Part shown: positions 1-5,514 of the stretch, one piece after another
Layout of the letters: each line of letters opens with the position of its first letter
Position numbering within the stretch: position 1 is the first letter of the stretch
Assembly (NCBI GenBank): GCA_900771185.1
Contig: CAAGND010000186.1
Coordinates: 1 to 5,514 of the forward strand
Direction: 5' to 3'
Length of the DNA: 5,514 nt
From: Clostridia bacterium
GTDB lineage: Bacteria; Bacillota; Clostridia; Oscillospirales; Acutalibacteraceae
Notes under the pieces: model-generated
Told to the model about the DNA's origin: nothing
What the model saw: only the letters and a program-made list of their open reading frames with translations
Database searches by the model: none
Program-made: the position numbers and the translations under genes

Positions 1-1293
1 GAACAGCTCGGTGTGGTTCCGATTGACGTTGTGTGCATCAATCTTTATCCTTTCAAGCAGACCATACTCAAAGAGGGTGTCACTCTTGAGGAGGCTATCG
101 AGAACATCGATATCGGCGGCCCGACGATGATAAGAGCCGCGGCAAAGAACTGGCAGGATGTTGCGGTTGTAGTGGACCCTGCGGATTACAGCGAGATAAT
201 CGCTCAGCTCAAGGCTGACGGAGAGGTTTCAAAGGATATGAAATTCCGCCTTACCGGCAAGGTTTTTGAACACACCGCACAGTATGACTCCATGATAAAT
301 GCATATCTGCGTGAGCAGAGAGGGGAGACTGAGCTTCCCGATGCCCTTTCGCTTACATATGAGAAGGTTCAGGATATGCGCTACGGCGAGAATCCGCATC
401 AGTCTGCGGCGTTCTATAAGGAGATAAACTGCCCCAAGAACAGCCTTGCGGCGGCAAAGCAGCTCCACGGCAAGGAACTGTCATATAACAACATCAATGA
501 TGCCAACGGAGCGCTTGACGTGCTCAAGGAGTTTGGCTGGGATGAGCCGTGCGCGGTCGCCGTCAAACATGCTAATCCTTGCGGAGTCGGTCTCGGCGGC
601 AGCATTTATGAGGCGTATGTCAACGCTTACAATTCAGACCCAGTATCCATCTTCGGCGGTATTGTCGCTCTTAACAGAGAGGTTGACGAGCAGACCGCCC
701 GGGAGCTGGCGAAGATATTCCTTGAGATAATCATCGCTCCGTCTTTCTCACAGGAGGCTCTTGATATTCTCACTGCAAAGAAAAATATCAGACTTCTTGA
801 GCTGCCCCGCCTTGCGGATAAGAACAGCCCGGAGGCGCTTGATATGAAAAAGGTTGTCGGCGGACTGCTTGTTCAGAAACTTGACACCGAGATTCTTCCG
901 CAGGATGTTGAACTCAAGTGCGTCACAAAGCGTGAGCCGACAGAGGAGGAACTCAAACAGCTTCTCTTTGCGTGGAAAGTCGTCAAGCATGTCAAGTCAA
1001 ACGGAATTGCACTTGCAAAGGATAACATGACTGTCGGCGTAGGCCCCGGACAGACCAACAGAGTGACGGCTCTGGAGCTTGCCATCAAATATGCCGGTGA
1101 CAGAGCGGCCGGCAGCGTCATGGGCAGCGATGCCTTCTTCCCATTCTCTGACTGCGTTGAAGCGGCCGCAAAAGCGGGTATCACCGCCATCATTCAGCCC
1201 GGCGGATCCATAAGAGATGAGGACAGTATAAAGGCGGCCGATGAAGCGGGTATTGCGATGGTGTTTACATCTATGCGCCACTTCAAACACTAA
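1..1293 (+). CDS. purH: PurH, bifunctional AICAR transformylase / IMP cyclohydrolase, 5' truncated by window edge
   Basis: PurH is a cytosolic enzyme that formylates AICAR with 10-formyl-THF and then closes the ring to give IMP, the last two steps of de novo purine synthesis. The frame is open from base 1 (window residues start EQLG), so the GTG at 13 is an internal valine codon and not the start. By recall of the E. coli protein, about 85-90 N-terminal residues are missing, including part of the cyclohydrolase domain. Visible family motifs, in window residue numbers, are NIDIGGPTM (35-43), DMRYGENPHQ (125-134), LSYNN (160-164), VKHANPCG with the transformylase Lys189-His190 pair, SDAFFPF (376-382) and QPGGSIRD (399-406). 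It ends MRHFKH, the usual PurH C-terminus, with a TAA stop. No frameshift or lost key residue is seen. Next downstream on the same strand is purD, but across an unusually long 502-bp gap. Confidence 0.97.
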   Translation, partial: EQLGVVPIDVVCINLYPFKQTILKEGVTLEEAIENIDIGGPTMIRAAAKNWQDVAVVVDPADYSEIIAQLKADGEVSKDMKFRLTGKVFEHTAQYDSMINAYLREQRGETELPDALSLTYEKVQDMRYGENPHQSAAFYKEINCPKNSLAAAKQLHGKELSYNNINDANGALDVLKEFGWDEPCAVAVKHANPCGVGLGGSIYEAYVNAYNSDPVSIFGGIVALNREVDEQTARELAKIFLEIIIAPSFSQEALDILTAKKNIRLLELPRLADKNSPEALDMKKVVGGLLVQKLDTEILPQDVELKCVTKREPTEEELKQLLFAWKVVKHVKSNGIALAKDNMTVGVGPGQTNRVTALELAIKYAGDRAAGSVMGSDAFFPFSDCVEAAAKAGITAIIQPGGSIRDEDSIKAADEAGIAMVFTSMRHFKH

Positions 1294-1298
1294 GTCGG

Positions 1299-1418
1299 AT
1301 TGCGGAAAAATACGCACATAGCTGCGTTGTGGGAACCTGTGAACGGCGGTCACATACACAAAGTATGCTCCCTTGTTCACAGAACCCCACGCCTTGCTCT
1401 GCACGCATTTTTCTCAAT
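1299..1418. other. Long imperfect hairpin within repeat unit 1
   Basis: The arms are nested around a centre near 1360. Pairs, outermost first, are ATTG (1299-1302) with CAAT (1415-1418), GAAAAAT (1305-1311) with ATTTTTC (1407-1413), GTGGG (1329-1333) with CCCAC (1386-1390), CTGTGAAC (1337-1344) with GTTCACAG (1375-1382), and CATAC (1353-1357) with GTATG (1363-1367) closing a 5-base ACAAA loop. All five share almost the same axis, so they stack into one rod with internal loops. Such a structure fits a REP/MITE-like dispersed element or a structured RNA. The fold was found by eye; no energy was computed. Confidence 0.75.
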
Positions 1419-1464
1419 CCTAGTCTCGCACGATTTTTTCAGCCTGCTATCTTGATAAAGGCTT
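1301..1464. repeat. 164-bp tandem repeat, unit 1
   Basis: This is the first full copy of a direct repeat starting 7 bases after the purH stop. The same bases recur exactly 164 positions later, with only two substitutions over the unit (C1386 against G1550, A1422 against T1586), so the copies are about 99% identical. The unit has two parts: a hairpin-forming part (about 1299-1418) and a linker of about 45 bases containing a T-rich stretch and a small AGCCT/AGGCT inverted repeat (1441-1445 with 1459-1463). Open frames cross it on both strands, but they repeat with the unit, lack convincing starts and have no recognisable protein family, so I read the DNA as non-coding. The near identity suggests recent duplication. 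Confidence 0.95.
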
Positions 1465-1582
1465 TGCGGAAAAATACGCACATAGCTGCGTTGTGGGAAC
1501 CTGTGAACGGCGGTCACATACACAAAGTATGCTCCCTTGTTCACAGAACGCCACGCCTTGCTCTGCACGCATTTTTCTCAAT
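1463..1582. other. Long imperfect hairpin within repeat unit 2
   Basis: The fold is the same as in unit 1, displaced by 164 bases: CTGTGAAC (1501-1508) with GTTCACAG (1539-1546), CATAC (1517-1521) with GTATG (1527-1531), and GAAAAAT (1469-1475) with ATTTTTC (1571-1577). The outermost pairing is weaker, TTG with CAA rather than ATTG with CAAT. The G1550 substitution removes one pair of the GTGGG stem. If both units are transcribed from purH, the RNA would carry two consecutive rods between purH and purD. Confidence 0.7.
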
Positions 1583-1628
1583 CCTTGTCTCGCACGATTT
1601 TTTCAGCCTGCTATCTTGATAAAGGCTT
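1465..1628. repeat. 164-bp tandem repeat, unit 2
   Basis: This is the second full copy, directly abutting the first with no spacer. It differs from unit 1 only at G1550 and T1586. The first change lies in the GTGGG/CCCAC stem and replaces a G-C pair with a mismatch, with no compensating change on the other arm; the second lies in the linker just outside the hairpin. The linker, including the small AGCCT/AGGCT inverted repeat, is kept unchanged. As in unit 1, open frames on both strands appear to be by-products of the repeat. Confidence 0.95.
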
Positions 1629-1664
1629 TGCGGAAAAATACGCACATAGCTGTGTTGCAGGAAT
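1629..1664. repeat. Truncated third copy of the 164-bp repeat
   Basis: The first 24 bases (1629-1652) match the start of the other units exactly. Similarity then fades through scattered substitutions and is lost near 1664. Only the 5' arm of the hairpin is present, so this copy cannot form the long rod. Just after the exact match is a short GCAG-GAAT-CTGC inverted repeat (1657-1668). An exact 5' end with a decayed remainder fits either an old degenerate copy or the crossover point of the duplication. Confidence 0.85.
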
Positions 1665-1686
1665 CTGCTGACATCGATATATGGCG

Positions 1687-1708
1687 GGGAGGGCTTCTGC
1701 GCCCTCCC
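1687..1708 (+). terminator. Terminator-like GC-rich hairpin before purD
   Basis: GGGAGGGC (1687-1694) pairs perfectly with GCCCTCCC (1701-1708) around a 6-base loop, TTCTGC. That is a very stable stem, but it is not followed at once by a T run: the nearest, seven T at 1732-1738, is 23 bases further on. It is therefore not a standard intrinsic terminator. It could end or weaken transcripts from purH, act as a processing or stability stem, or be part of an attenuator with the downstream palindrome. The stem is certain; its role is inference. Confidence 0.45.
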
Positions 1709-1720
1709 GATAAATTTATC
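1709..1720. promoter_or_regulatory. Perfect 12-bp palindrome GATAAATTTATC
   Basis: GATAAATTTATC is a perfect palindrome directly abutting the GC-rich hairpin. Its symmetry and AT-rich core would suit a dimeric DNA-binding regulator, but I cannot link it to a known operator. It does not look like a PurBox. At this length it could also be chance or a weak RNA stem. Confidence 0.3.
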
Positions 1721-1795
1721 CGAAACACGAGTTTTTTTATAACCCTGAATCCAACTCCTAAAACCTAACAACCTAAAACGGAAGGACGGAATCCG

Positions 1796-3058
1796 ATGAA
1801 AATTCTTATGCTCGGTTCGGGCGGCAGAGAGCACGCCCTTATCAGAAAACTCAAAGAGAGCCCGCGGGTGAAAGAGGTTATCTGCGCACCCGGCAACGGC
1901 GGAATTTCCTGCGATGCTCAATGCTTTCCCGTGTCAGTTATGGACAAGCAGGGAGTAATCGATCTTGCTCGGCGCGAGGAGGTCGACCTTGTCTTTGTCG
2001 CACCTGATGATCCGCTTGCGGCCGGTATGGTTGACGCATTGAACGCTGCCGGGATAAGAGCCTTCGGTCCAAATGCTGCTGCGGCGCGCATAGAGGGAAG
2101 TAAGGTGTTTTCAAAAAATCTGATGAAAAAGTACGGCATACCGACAGCGTCTTATGCGGTTTTTGATGACCCGTCCGAGGCGCTCGTATATATTGTGTCT
2201 GAAAACAAGTATCCTACCGTTATCAAGGCGGACGGTTTGGCGCTCGGAAAGGGAGTAATCATTGCCGGAAATGAACAGGAGGCCCGCAACGCAGTTGAGG
2301 ATATAATGGAAAATAAGGTGTTCGGCGAGAGCGGGAACCGAATTGTCGTTGAGGAATTTTTGACAGGACCGGAGGTCTCGGTGCTTGCGTTTACGGACGG
2401 AAAAACAGTAGTGCCCATGGTTTCGTCAATGGATCACAAGCGGGCGCATGACGGCGACAAGGGGCTCAATACCGGCGGTATGGGCACTATAAGTCCGAAC
2501 CCGCATTATAGTCAGGCGCTTGCCGATGAGTGTATGAAAACCATATTTGAACCAACTGTCAGGGCAATGGCGGCGGAGGGGTGTCCTTTTAAGGGCTGTC
2601 TCTATTTCGGACTGATGATGACCGCAGACGGACCCAAGGTTATTGAGTATAACGCGCGTTTTGGCGATCCTGAGGCACAGGTTGTGCTTCCGAGACTAAA
2701 AACTCCGCTTGTAGATATTGTTGAAGCCGTTATTGATGAAAGGCTTTCGGATATTGATATCGACTGGGATGATGGGGCGTGCGCCTGCGTCATAATCGCA
2801 TCGGGCGGTTATCCTGAAAAATATCAGAAGGGTTTTGAGATAACCGGTCTTGATGACGGCGGACAGGCTGACGGTGTGACAGTATATCATTCCGGCACCT
2901 TAAAAAAAGACGGAAAATTTTATACAAACGGCGGACGTGTGCTGGGGGTTACTGCCTCGGGCAGCAGTCTTGATGAAGCGCTTGAAAAGGCTTACGGAGC
3001 CGTCGAAACAATCAGTTTTGAAGGTGCGTTCCACAGGTCAGATATAGGCAGGCGCTGA
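1796..3058 (+). CDS. purD: PurD, phosphoribosylamine-glycine ligase (GAR synthetase)
   Basis: PurD joins glycine to phosphoribosylamine using ATP to make glycinamide ribonucleotide, step 2 of de novo purine synthesis, in the cytosol. The protein is complete at 420 residues, normal for the family. Motifs in order are the N-domain loop LGSGGREHAL (6-15), APGNGG (31-36), the ATP-grasp segment KADGLALGKGV (144-154), VVEEFLTGPE (184-193), DHKRAHDGDKG and NTGGMG (213-230), EYNARFGDPEAQ (284-295, metal and ATP site), and the C-domain TNGGRVL (377-383). The ATG at 1796 is supported by GGAAGGA (1780-1786) nine bases upstream and by the start MKILMLGSGGRE. At 68-73 it has VAPDDP where E. coli has VGPEAP; I recall this variant from Clostridia, so it is probably lineage-typical. 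It lies 502 bp after purH, and no clear terminator follows it. Confidence 0.98.
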   Translation: MKILMLGSGGREHALIRKLKESPRVKEVICAPGNGGISCDAQCFPVSVMDKQGVIDLARREEVDLVFVAPDDPLAAGMVDALNAAGIRAFGPNAAAARIEGSKVFSKNLMKKYGIPTASYAVFDDPSEALVYIVSENKYPTVIKADGLALGKGVIIAGNEQEARNAVEDIMENKVFGESGNRIVVEEFLTGPEVSVLAFTDGKTVVPMVSSMDHKRAHDGDKGLNTGGMGTISPNPHYSQALADECMKTIFEPTVRAMAAEGCPFKGCLYFGLMMTADGPKVIEYNARFGDPEAQVVLPRLKTPLVDIVEAVIDERLSDIDIDWDDGACACVIIASGGYPEKYQKGFEITGLDDGGQADGVTVYHSGTLKKDGKFYTNGGRVLGVTASGSSLDEALEKAYGAVETISFEGAFHRSDIGRR

Positions 3059-3072
3059 AAGTTAAAAAACTG

Positions 3073-3116
3073 TTCACACAAAATATCACTATAAGTTTAT
3101 AATTTATTTATATAAT
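3073..3116 (+). promoter_or_regulatory. Putative promoter(s) for the efflux genes
   Basis: The 93 bases after purD are about 80% A+T and contain two perfect TATAAT boxes, at 3098-3103 and 3111-3116. The first has a TTCACA (3073-3078) upstream, but the gap is 19 bp, longer than the 17 preferred by sigma-70/SigA. The second has no good -35 box. A start just after either would give a leader of about 45-65 bases. A separate promoter fits the change of function from purine synthesis to export. AT-rich DNA yields TATAAT by chance, so this is only a moderate call. Confidence 0.45.
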
Positions 3117-3154
3117 TAGTGCTGACTTAATGACTTTCTTATTTTTCAGAGGAT

Positions 3155-3160
3155 GGAGAG
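3155..3160 (+). promoter_or_regulatory. Ribosome binding site fixing the adaptor start at 3168
   Basis: GGAGAG (3155-3160) ends seven bases before the ATG at 3168, a normal spacing. The upstream in-frame ATG at 3153 has GAGG directly touching it (3149-3152), which leaves no spacer, and that ATG is itself part of the purine-rich stretch. The 3168 start is therefore preferred over the longer frame, removing five residues (MESFC) from the protein. Confidence 0.7.
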
Positions 3161-3167
3161 TTTTTGT

Positions 3168-4691
3168 ATGAGCATAAAAGATTGGTCAAAGAAGAAAAAA
3201 ACGGCTTTGATAGTCGGAGTTATATTGTGCCTGGCAGTGATTGCAGGCGTGTTATATATTTTTTTTAAACCCGATCCCGCGCCAAAGGTTTCAACCGCCG
3301 AGGTCAAGAGAGGCTCAATAACCGAGACGCTGGATGTTTCGGGTAAGGTTTCGCCCTCTCAAAAAGGAACCTTTGTCCCGATTGACGGAACCAGGGTCAT
3401 ATCGGTCAATGTCCGTGTGGGAGATATAGTCAAAAAGGGCGATGTGCTTGCAACCTTTGATATCTCCGCACTCAACTCGCTTGTCGCAGAAAAGCAGCAG
3501 GCTTATCTGACGGCGGTAGAAAATTATAACAATGCCAAAACCACCGCGGCAAAAGCCTCCGGTCAACTCAAGGAGATTGAGGCGCGCCTTGAGCAGGTGA
3601 ACAAGGAGCTTGCCCGGGCAGAGAAGGAAGAAGCAAAAAAAGAGGCAGAGAAAAAGAATGAACAGGTGTCGGATTCCGCTCAGACTGAAGATAAGGAACC
3701 CGGTGTAATGGATAAGTTTTGGTCTCTTGTTGCTGAAGCGCTCGGTATGCCGGATATAAACGCCTCACTCGAACAGCTCAATCAGCTTCTCAATAACAGC
3801 TCTGGTATTGAGAGCATGTTCGGTTCAGCAACATCGGAGCTTGAGCTGGAAAAGATGCAGCTTGAACTCAAAAAGGTCACTCTTGAAGCGCAGTCGGGCA
3901 ATATCACGCAGAGCACCTATAAAACCATTATGGAGGCTGCGAAAAACGAGCTTGACAGTCTCAACGCCTCCGTTGAACTTCTCAAAAACGGCTGGATAGC
4001 CGAGTATGACGGTATAGTCAGCGAGGTTAATATCAAAGAGGGTCAGACCTATAATTCCGGGAACGGAACTGGCGGTAAGATAGATCTCGCAACAATAATC
4101 AACCTTGCAAGCGGCTCCGGAGATGTCAGCGAGCTGGTTGCCTCACTGCTCGGCACGACCGAGAGCGGCATAACGGTTGAATATTATCCTTTTGTAGCAT
4201 CCTTCGTTCTCAACAAATATGATGTTCTCAAAGTAAGACTTGATCAGGTCTGCCGTGTGACCGCGGCCGATGAAAGCGTATTGGACGGTGTCGTCTCCTA
4301 TATAAGCCCGGTTGCGTCGCAGTCGGACGGTATGAATATATCCTCTCTCATGGGCTCGGGCACAGCCAGTGGAGTCGATGCACAGGTGACGATTGAAAAT
4401 CCGACGCAGAGCATAATAGTCGGGCTTGATGTTGATATTTCAATCGACCTTGACTCGAAGGATAACGTCCTCCTTGTGCCGACAGAGGCAATAAAGAGCA
4501 ATAAAGATGGCTCATATGTCTACATATATGATCCGGATACCAAGAGAATAACCGCTTCGCCGGTCGAGGCGGGGCTTTCTGACAATCAGTATTATGAGGT
4601 GATATCGGGATGCAGCGAGGGCGATATAATCGTCACATCGTCTCCCACGGGAGTAACCCTTGAGGACGGTCAGAAAGTTGCGGTGAAATAA
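3168..4691 (+). CDS. MacA/HlyD-family periplasmic-adaptor-type efflux protein, membrane anchored
   Basis: This is a 507-residue adaptor subunit expected to sit on the outer face of the membrane and work with a MacB-type permease and an ATPase. The N-terminus is basic (WSKKKK), followed by one membrane helix (12-33) with no good lipobox, so it is anchored rather than a lipoprotein. The first half of the biotinyl-lipoyl domain spans about 59-98, including VGDIVKKGDVL (84-94). A charged coiled-coil hairpin follows: helix one about 101-170, helix two about 222-275. The second lipoyl half begins WIAEYDGIVSEVNIKEG (276-292). A beta-barrel region contains GVVSYISPVA (374-383), and a membrane-proximal domain begins near LLVPTEAI (435-442). 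Odd points are a hydrophobic Gly/Ser/Asn-rich insert at the hairpin tip (about 185-222) and another after the second lipoyl half (about 293-330). The permease gene starts 24 bp downstream. The substrate cannot be told. Confidence 0.88.
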   Translation: MSIKDWSKKKKTALIVGVILCLAVIAGVLYIFFKPDPAPKVSTAEVKRGSITETLDVSGKVSPSQKGTFVPIDGTRVISVNVRVGDIVKKGDVLATFDISALNSLVAEKQQAYLTAVENYNNAKTTAAKASGQLKEIEARLEQVNKELARAEKEEAKKEAEKKNEQVSDSAQTEDKEPGVMDKFWSLVAEALGMPDINASLEQLNQLLNNSSGIESMFGSATSELELEKMQLELKKVTLEAQSGNITQSTYKTIMEAAKNELDSLNASVELLKNGWIAEYDGIVSEVNIKEGQTYNSGNGTGGKIDLATIINLASGSGDVSELVASLLGTTESGITVEYYPFVASFVLNKYDVLKVRLDQVCRVTAADESVLDGVVSYISPVASQSDGMNISSLMGSGTASGVDAQVTIENPTQSIIVGLDVDISIDLDSKDNVLLVPTEAIKSNKDGSYVYIYDPDTKRITASPVEAGLSDNQYYEVISGCSEGDIIVTSSPTGVTLEDGQKVAVK

Positions 4692-4715
4692 ATCAACTCC
4701 GCCGGAGGAAGCGTA

Positions 4716-5514
4716 ATGAATATAAGTGAAAATATCAAAATAGCGATTTTTTCCATAAAAACGAACCTGATGCGTTCACTGCTGACAATGCTTGGCATAA
4801 TAATAGGTGTTGCTGCGGTTATTGCGATAATAACGCTGGGCAATGGCGGTCGAGATTTTATTGTCGGTATGATAAAGGACATGGGCTCAAGTGTTATCAA
4901 CATCTCGGTCAACACCAGTGAGGCCGATGCCTCAGATTATATAACAGCCGAGGATATTGAGGCTATTCGTAAACTTGACAGCGTGTCATATGTTTCTCCG
5001 GTCGTCATATCCATGGGCAGCGCTTCCACCAAACGTGAGAACGGCATAGGCATATCGATTGCCGGCAACGAGGATCTCGGAAACATGATGAGCGCCGGTA
5101 TGACCTACGGCCGTTTCTTCACAAAGGATGAATATAATTCAGCGGCTCATGTAGCGGTCATTGACTCAATCAGTGCTCAGACTATGTTCGGGTATGATAA
5201 TCCCGTAGGTGAGCGTATGGACTTCACTGTCGGAGACCAGACTATTCAGCTCACCATTATCGGTGTGACAGATGCGTCGATGATGTCATCAAATAATATG
5301 TCTGAAGAAATGACCTCCCTTATGAGCAGCGGTCAGACGGCGTGCAGTATCATAATACCTGCAACGCTTTCCGATATTCTCAACGGAAATTCAGGCAGAT
5401 ATGAGATGTGTTATATCATGGCTGACTCTGACGATCAGCTGGACGCTGCGGGCAGCGCGCCCATGAATGTTCCCTACACCCCCCTCGGCAATTTCGGAAG
5501 CAACCATTATAACC
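4716..5514 (+). CDS. MacB/FtsX-type ABC transporter permease, 3' truncated by window edge
   Basis: This is the first 266 residues of an integral membrane permease. An amphipathic start (NIKIAIFSIKTN) leads into MRSLLTMLGIIIGVAAV, the hallmark of the MacB N-terminal region, with the first membrane helix at about 22-41. The rest (45 onward) is the large extracytoplasmic MacB_PCD-type domain, with GRFFTKDEY and a following VAVIDSISAQTMFG that match the usual pattern around the inserted beta domain. The three C-terminal helices and FtsX core are outside the window. There is no ATPase domain in front, so this is a split-type permease and not a fused E. coli-type MacB. The start at 4716 has GGAGG (4704-4708) seven bases upstream. 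It is probably co-transcribed with the adaptor gene. It resembles the YknXYZ class of Gram-positive exporters; the substrate is unknown. Confidence 0.93.
   Translation, partial: MNISENIKIAIFSIKTNLMRSLLTMLGIIIGVAAVIAIITLGNGGRDFIVGMIKDMGSSVINISVNTSEADASDYITAEDIEAIRKLDSVSYVSPVVISMGSASTKRENGIGISIAGNEDLGNMMSAGMTYGRFFTKDEYNSAAHVAVIDSISAQTMFGYDNPVGERMDFTVGDQTIQLTIIGVTDASMMSSNNMSEEMTSLMSSGQTACSIIIPATLSDILNGNSGRYEMCYIMADSDDQLDAAGSAPMNVPYTPLGNFGSNHYN

Larger units (their letters stand above)
1665..1795. other. purD upstream leader region
   Basis: This is the non-repeat part of the purH-purD gap, and I see no gene in it. It holds, in order, a GC-rich hairpin (1687-1708), a palindrome (1709-1720), a run of seven T (1732-1738) and a stretch without any G from 1747 to 1779 that contains CCTAAAAC twice (1757-1764 and 1772-1779). 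The last part should stay single-stranded as RNA and leads directly into the purD ribosome binding site. A weak promoter-like pair, TTGCAG (1655-1660) and TATATG (1678-1683) with 17-bp spacing, overlaps the repeat edge, but it is too poor to call. Confidence 0.6.

Noticed and set aside
13..15. GTG at 13 as the purH start
   Set aside because: The frame is open upstream and the protein would begin in the middle of the cyclohydrolase domain; the gene simply runs off the window edge.
1441..1463. AGCCT/AGGCT small hairpin with a nearby T run as an intrinsic terminator
   Set aside because: The T run lies before the stem on the + strand, so it has the wrong geometry for termination on that strand, and it gives an A run on the other strand.
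1329..1619. Open frames on both strands across the repeat array (for example + 1329-1619 and - 1377-1568) that could encode small proteins
   Set aside because: They repeat with the 164-bp unit, lie on both strands of an inverted repeat, lack good ribosome binding sites and resemble no family; they are by-products of the repeat.
1655..1683. Promoter TTGCAG-17 bp-TATATG before purD
   Set aside because: Only 3 of 6 and 4 of 6 consensus matches, and transcription would begin inside the GC-rich hairpin.
1863..2014. PurD has VAPDDP in place of VGPEAP as a possibly altered active site
   Set aside because: The ATP-grasp and C-terminal motifs are intact and I recall the same variant in clostridial PurD, so it is probably normal for the lineage.
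3071..3078. TGTTCACA occurs both in the repeat hairpin arm (1374-1381) and in the gap after purD
   Set aside because: An 8-base match without similar flanks is expected by chance; it does not show another repeat copy.

Overview
The window reads as a piece of a Bacillota chromosome, most likely a Clostridia member of the Oscillospiraceae/Ruminococcaceae type. The reasons are the purH-purD gene order, strong GGAGG-like ribosome binding sites, roughly half G+C coding DNA with AT-rich gaps, and a Gram-positive-style MacA/MacB-like export operon. Genus cannot be set from this sequence. All four genes lie on the + strand.

Region 1 (1-1293) is the 3' five-sixths of purH, the bifunctional enzyme of the last two steps of IMP synthesis. 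Region 2 (1294-1795) is a 502-bp gap with no credible gene. It holds two almost identical 164-bp tandem repeat units plus a truncated third. Each full unit contains an imperfect hairpin of about 120 nt. Further on come a GC-rich 8-bp hairpin, a perfect 12-bp palindrome, a 7-T run and a G-free leader running into the purD ribosome binding site. Region 3 (1796-3058) is a complete purD.

Region 4 (3059-3167) is a gap of about 80% A+T with two TATAAT boxes, where a new transcription unit probably starts. Region 5 (3168-4691) is a membrane-anchored periplasmic-adaptor-type protein (MacA/HlyD-like). Region 6 (4716-5514) is the start of a MacB/FtsX-type ABC permease, cut by the window edge. The two are 24 bp apart and probably form an efflux or peptide-export system, with its ATPase expected downstream.

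PurH and PurD act in the same pathway: PurD makes glycinamide ribonucleotide (step 2) and PurH finishes IMP. The export genes have no evident biochemical link to them. The least ordinary part is the tandem hairpin repeat splitting purH from purD. It looks like a dispersed non-coding repeat family or a structured RNA rather than a proven new system.
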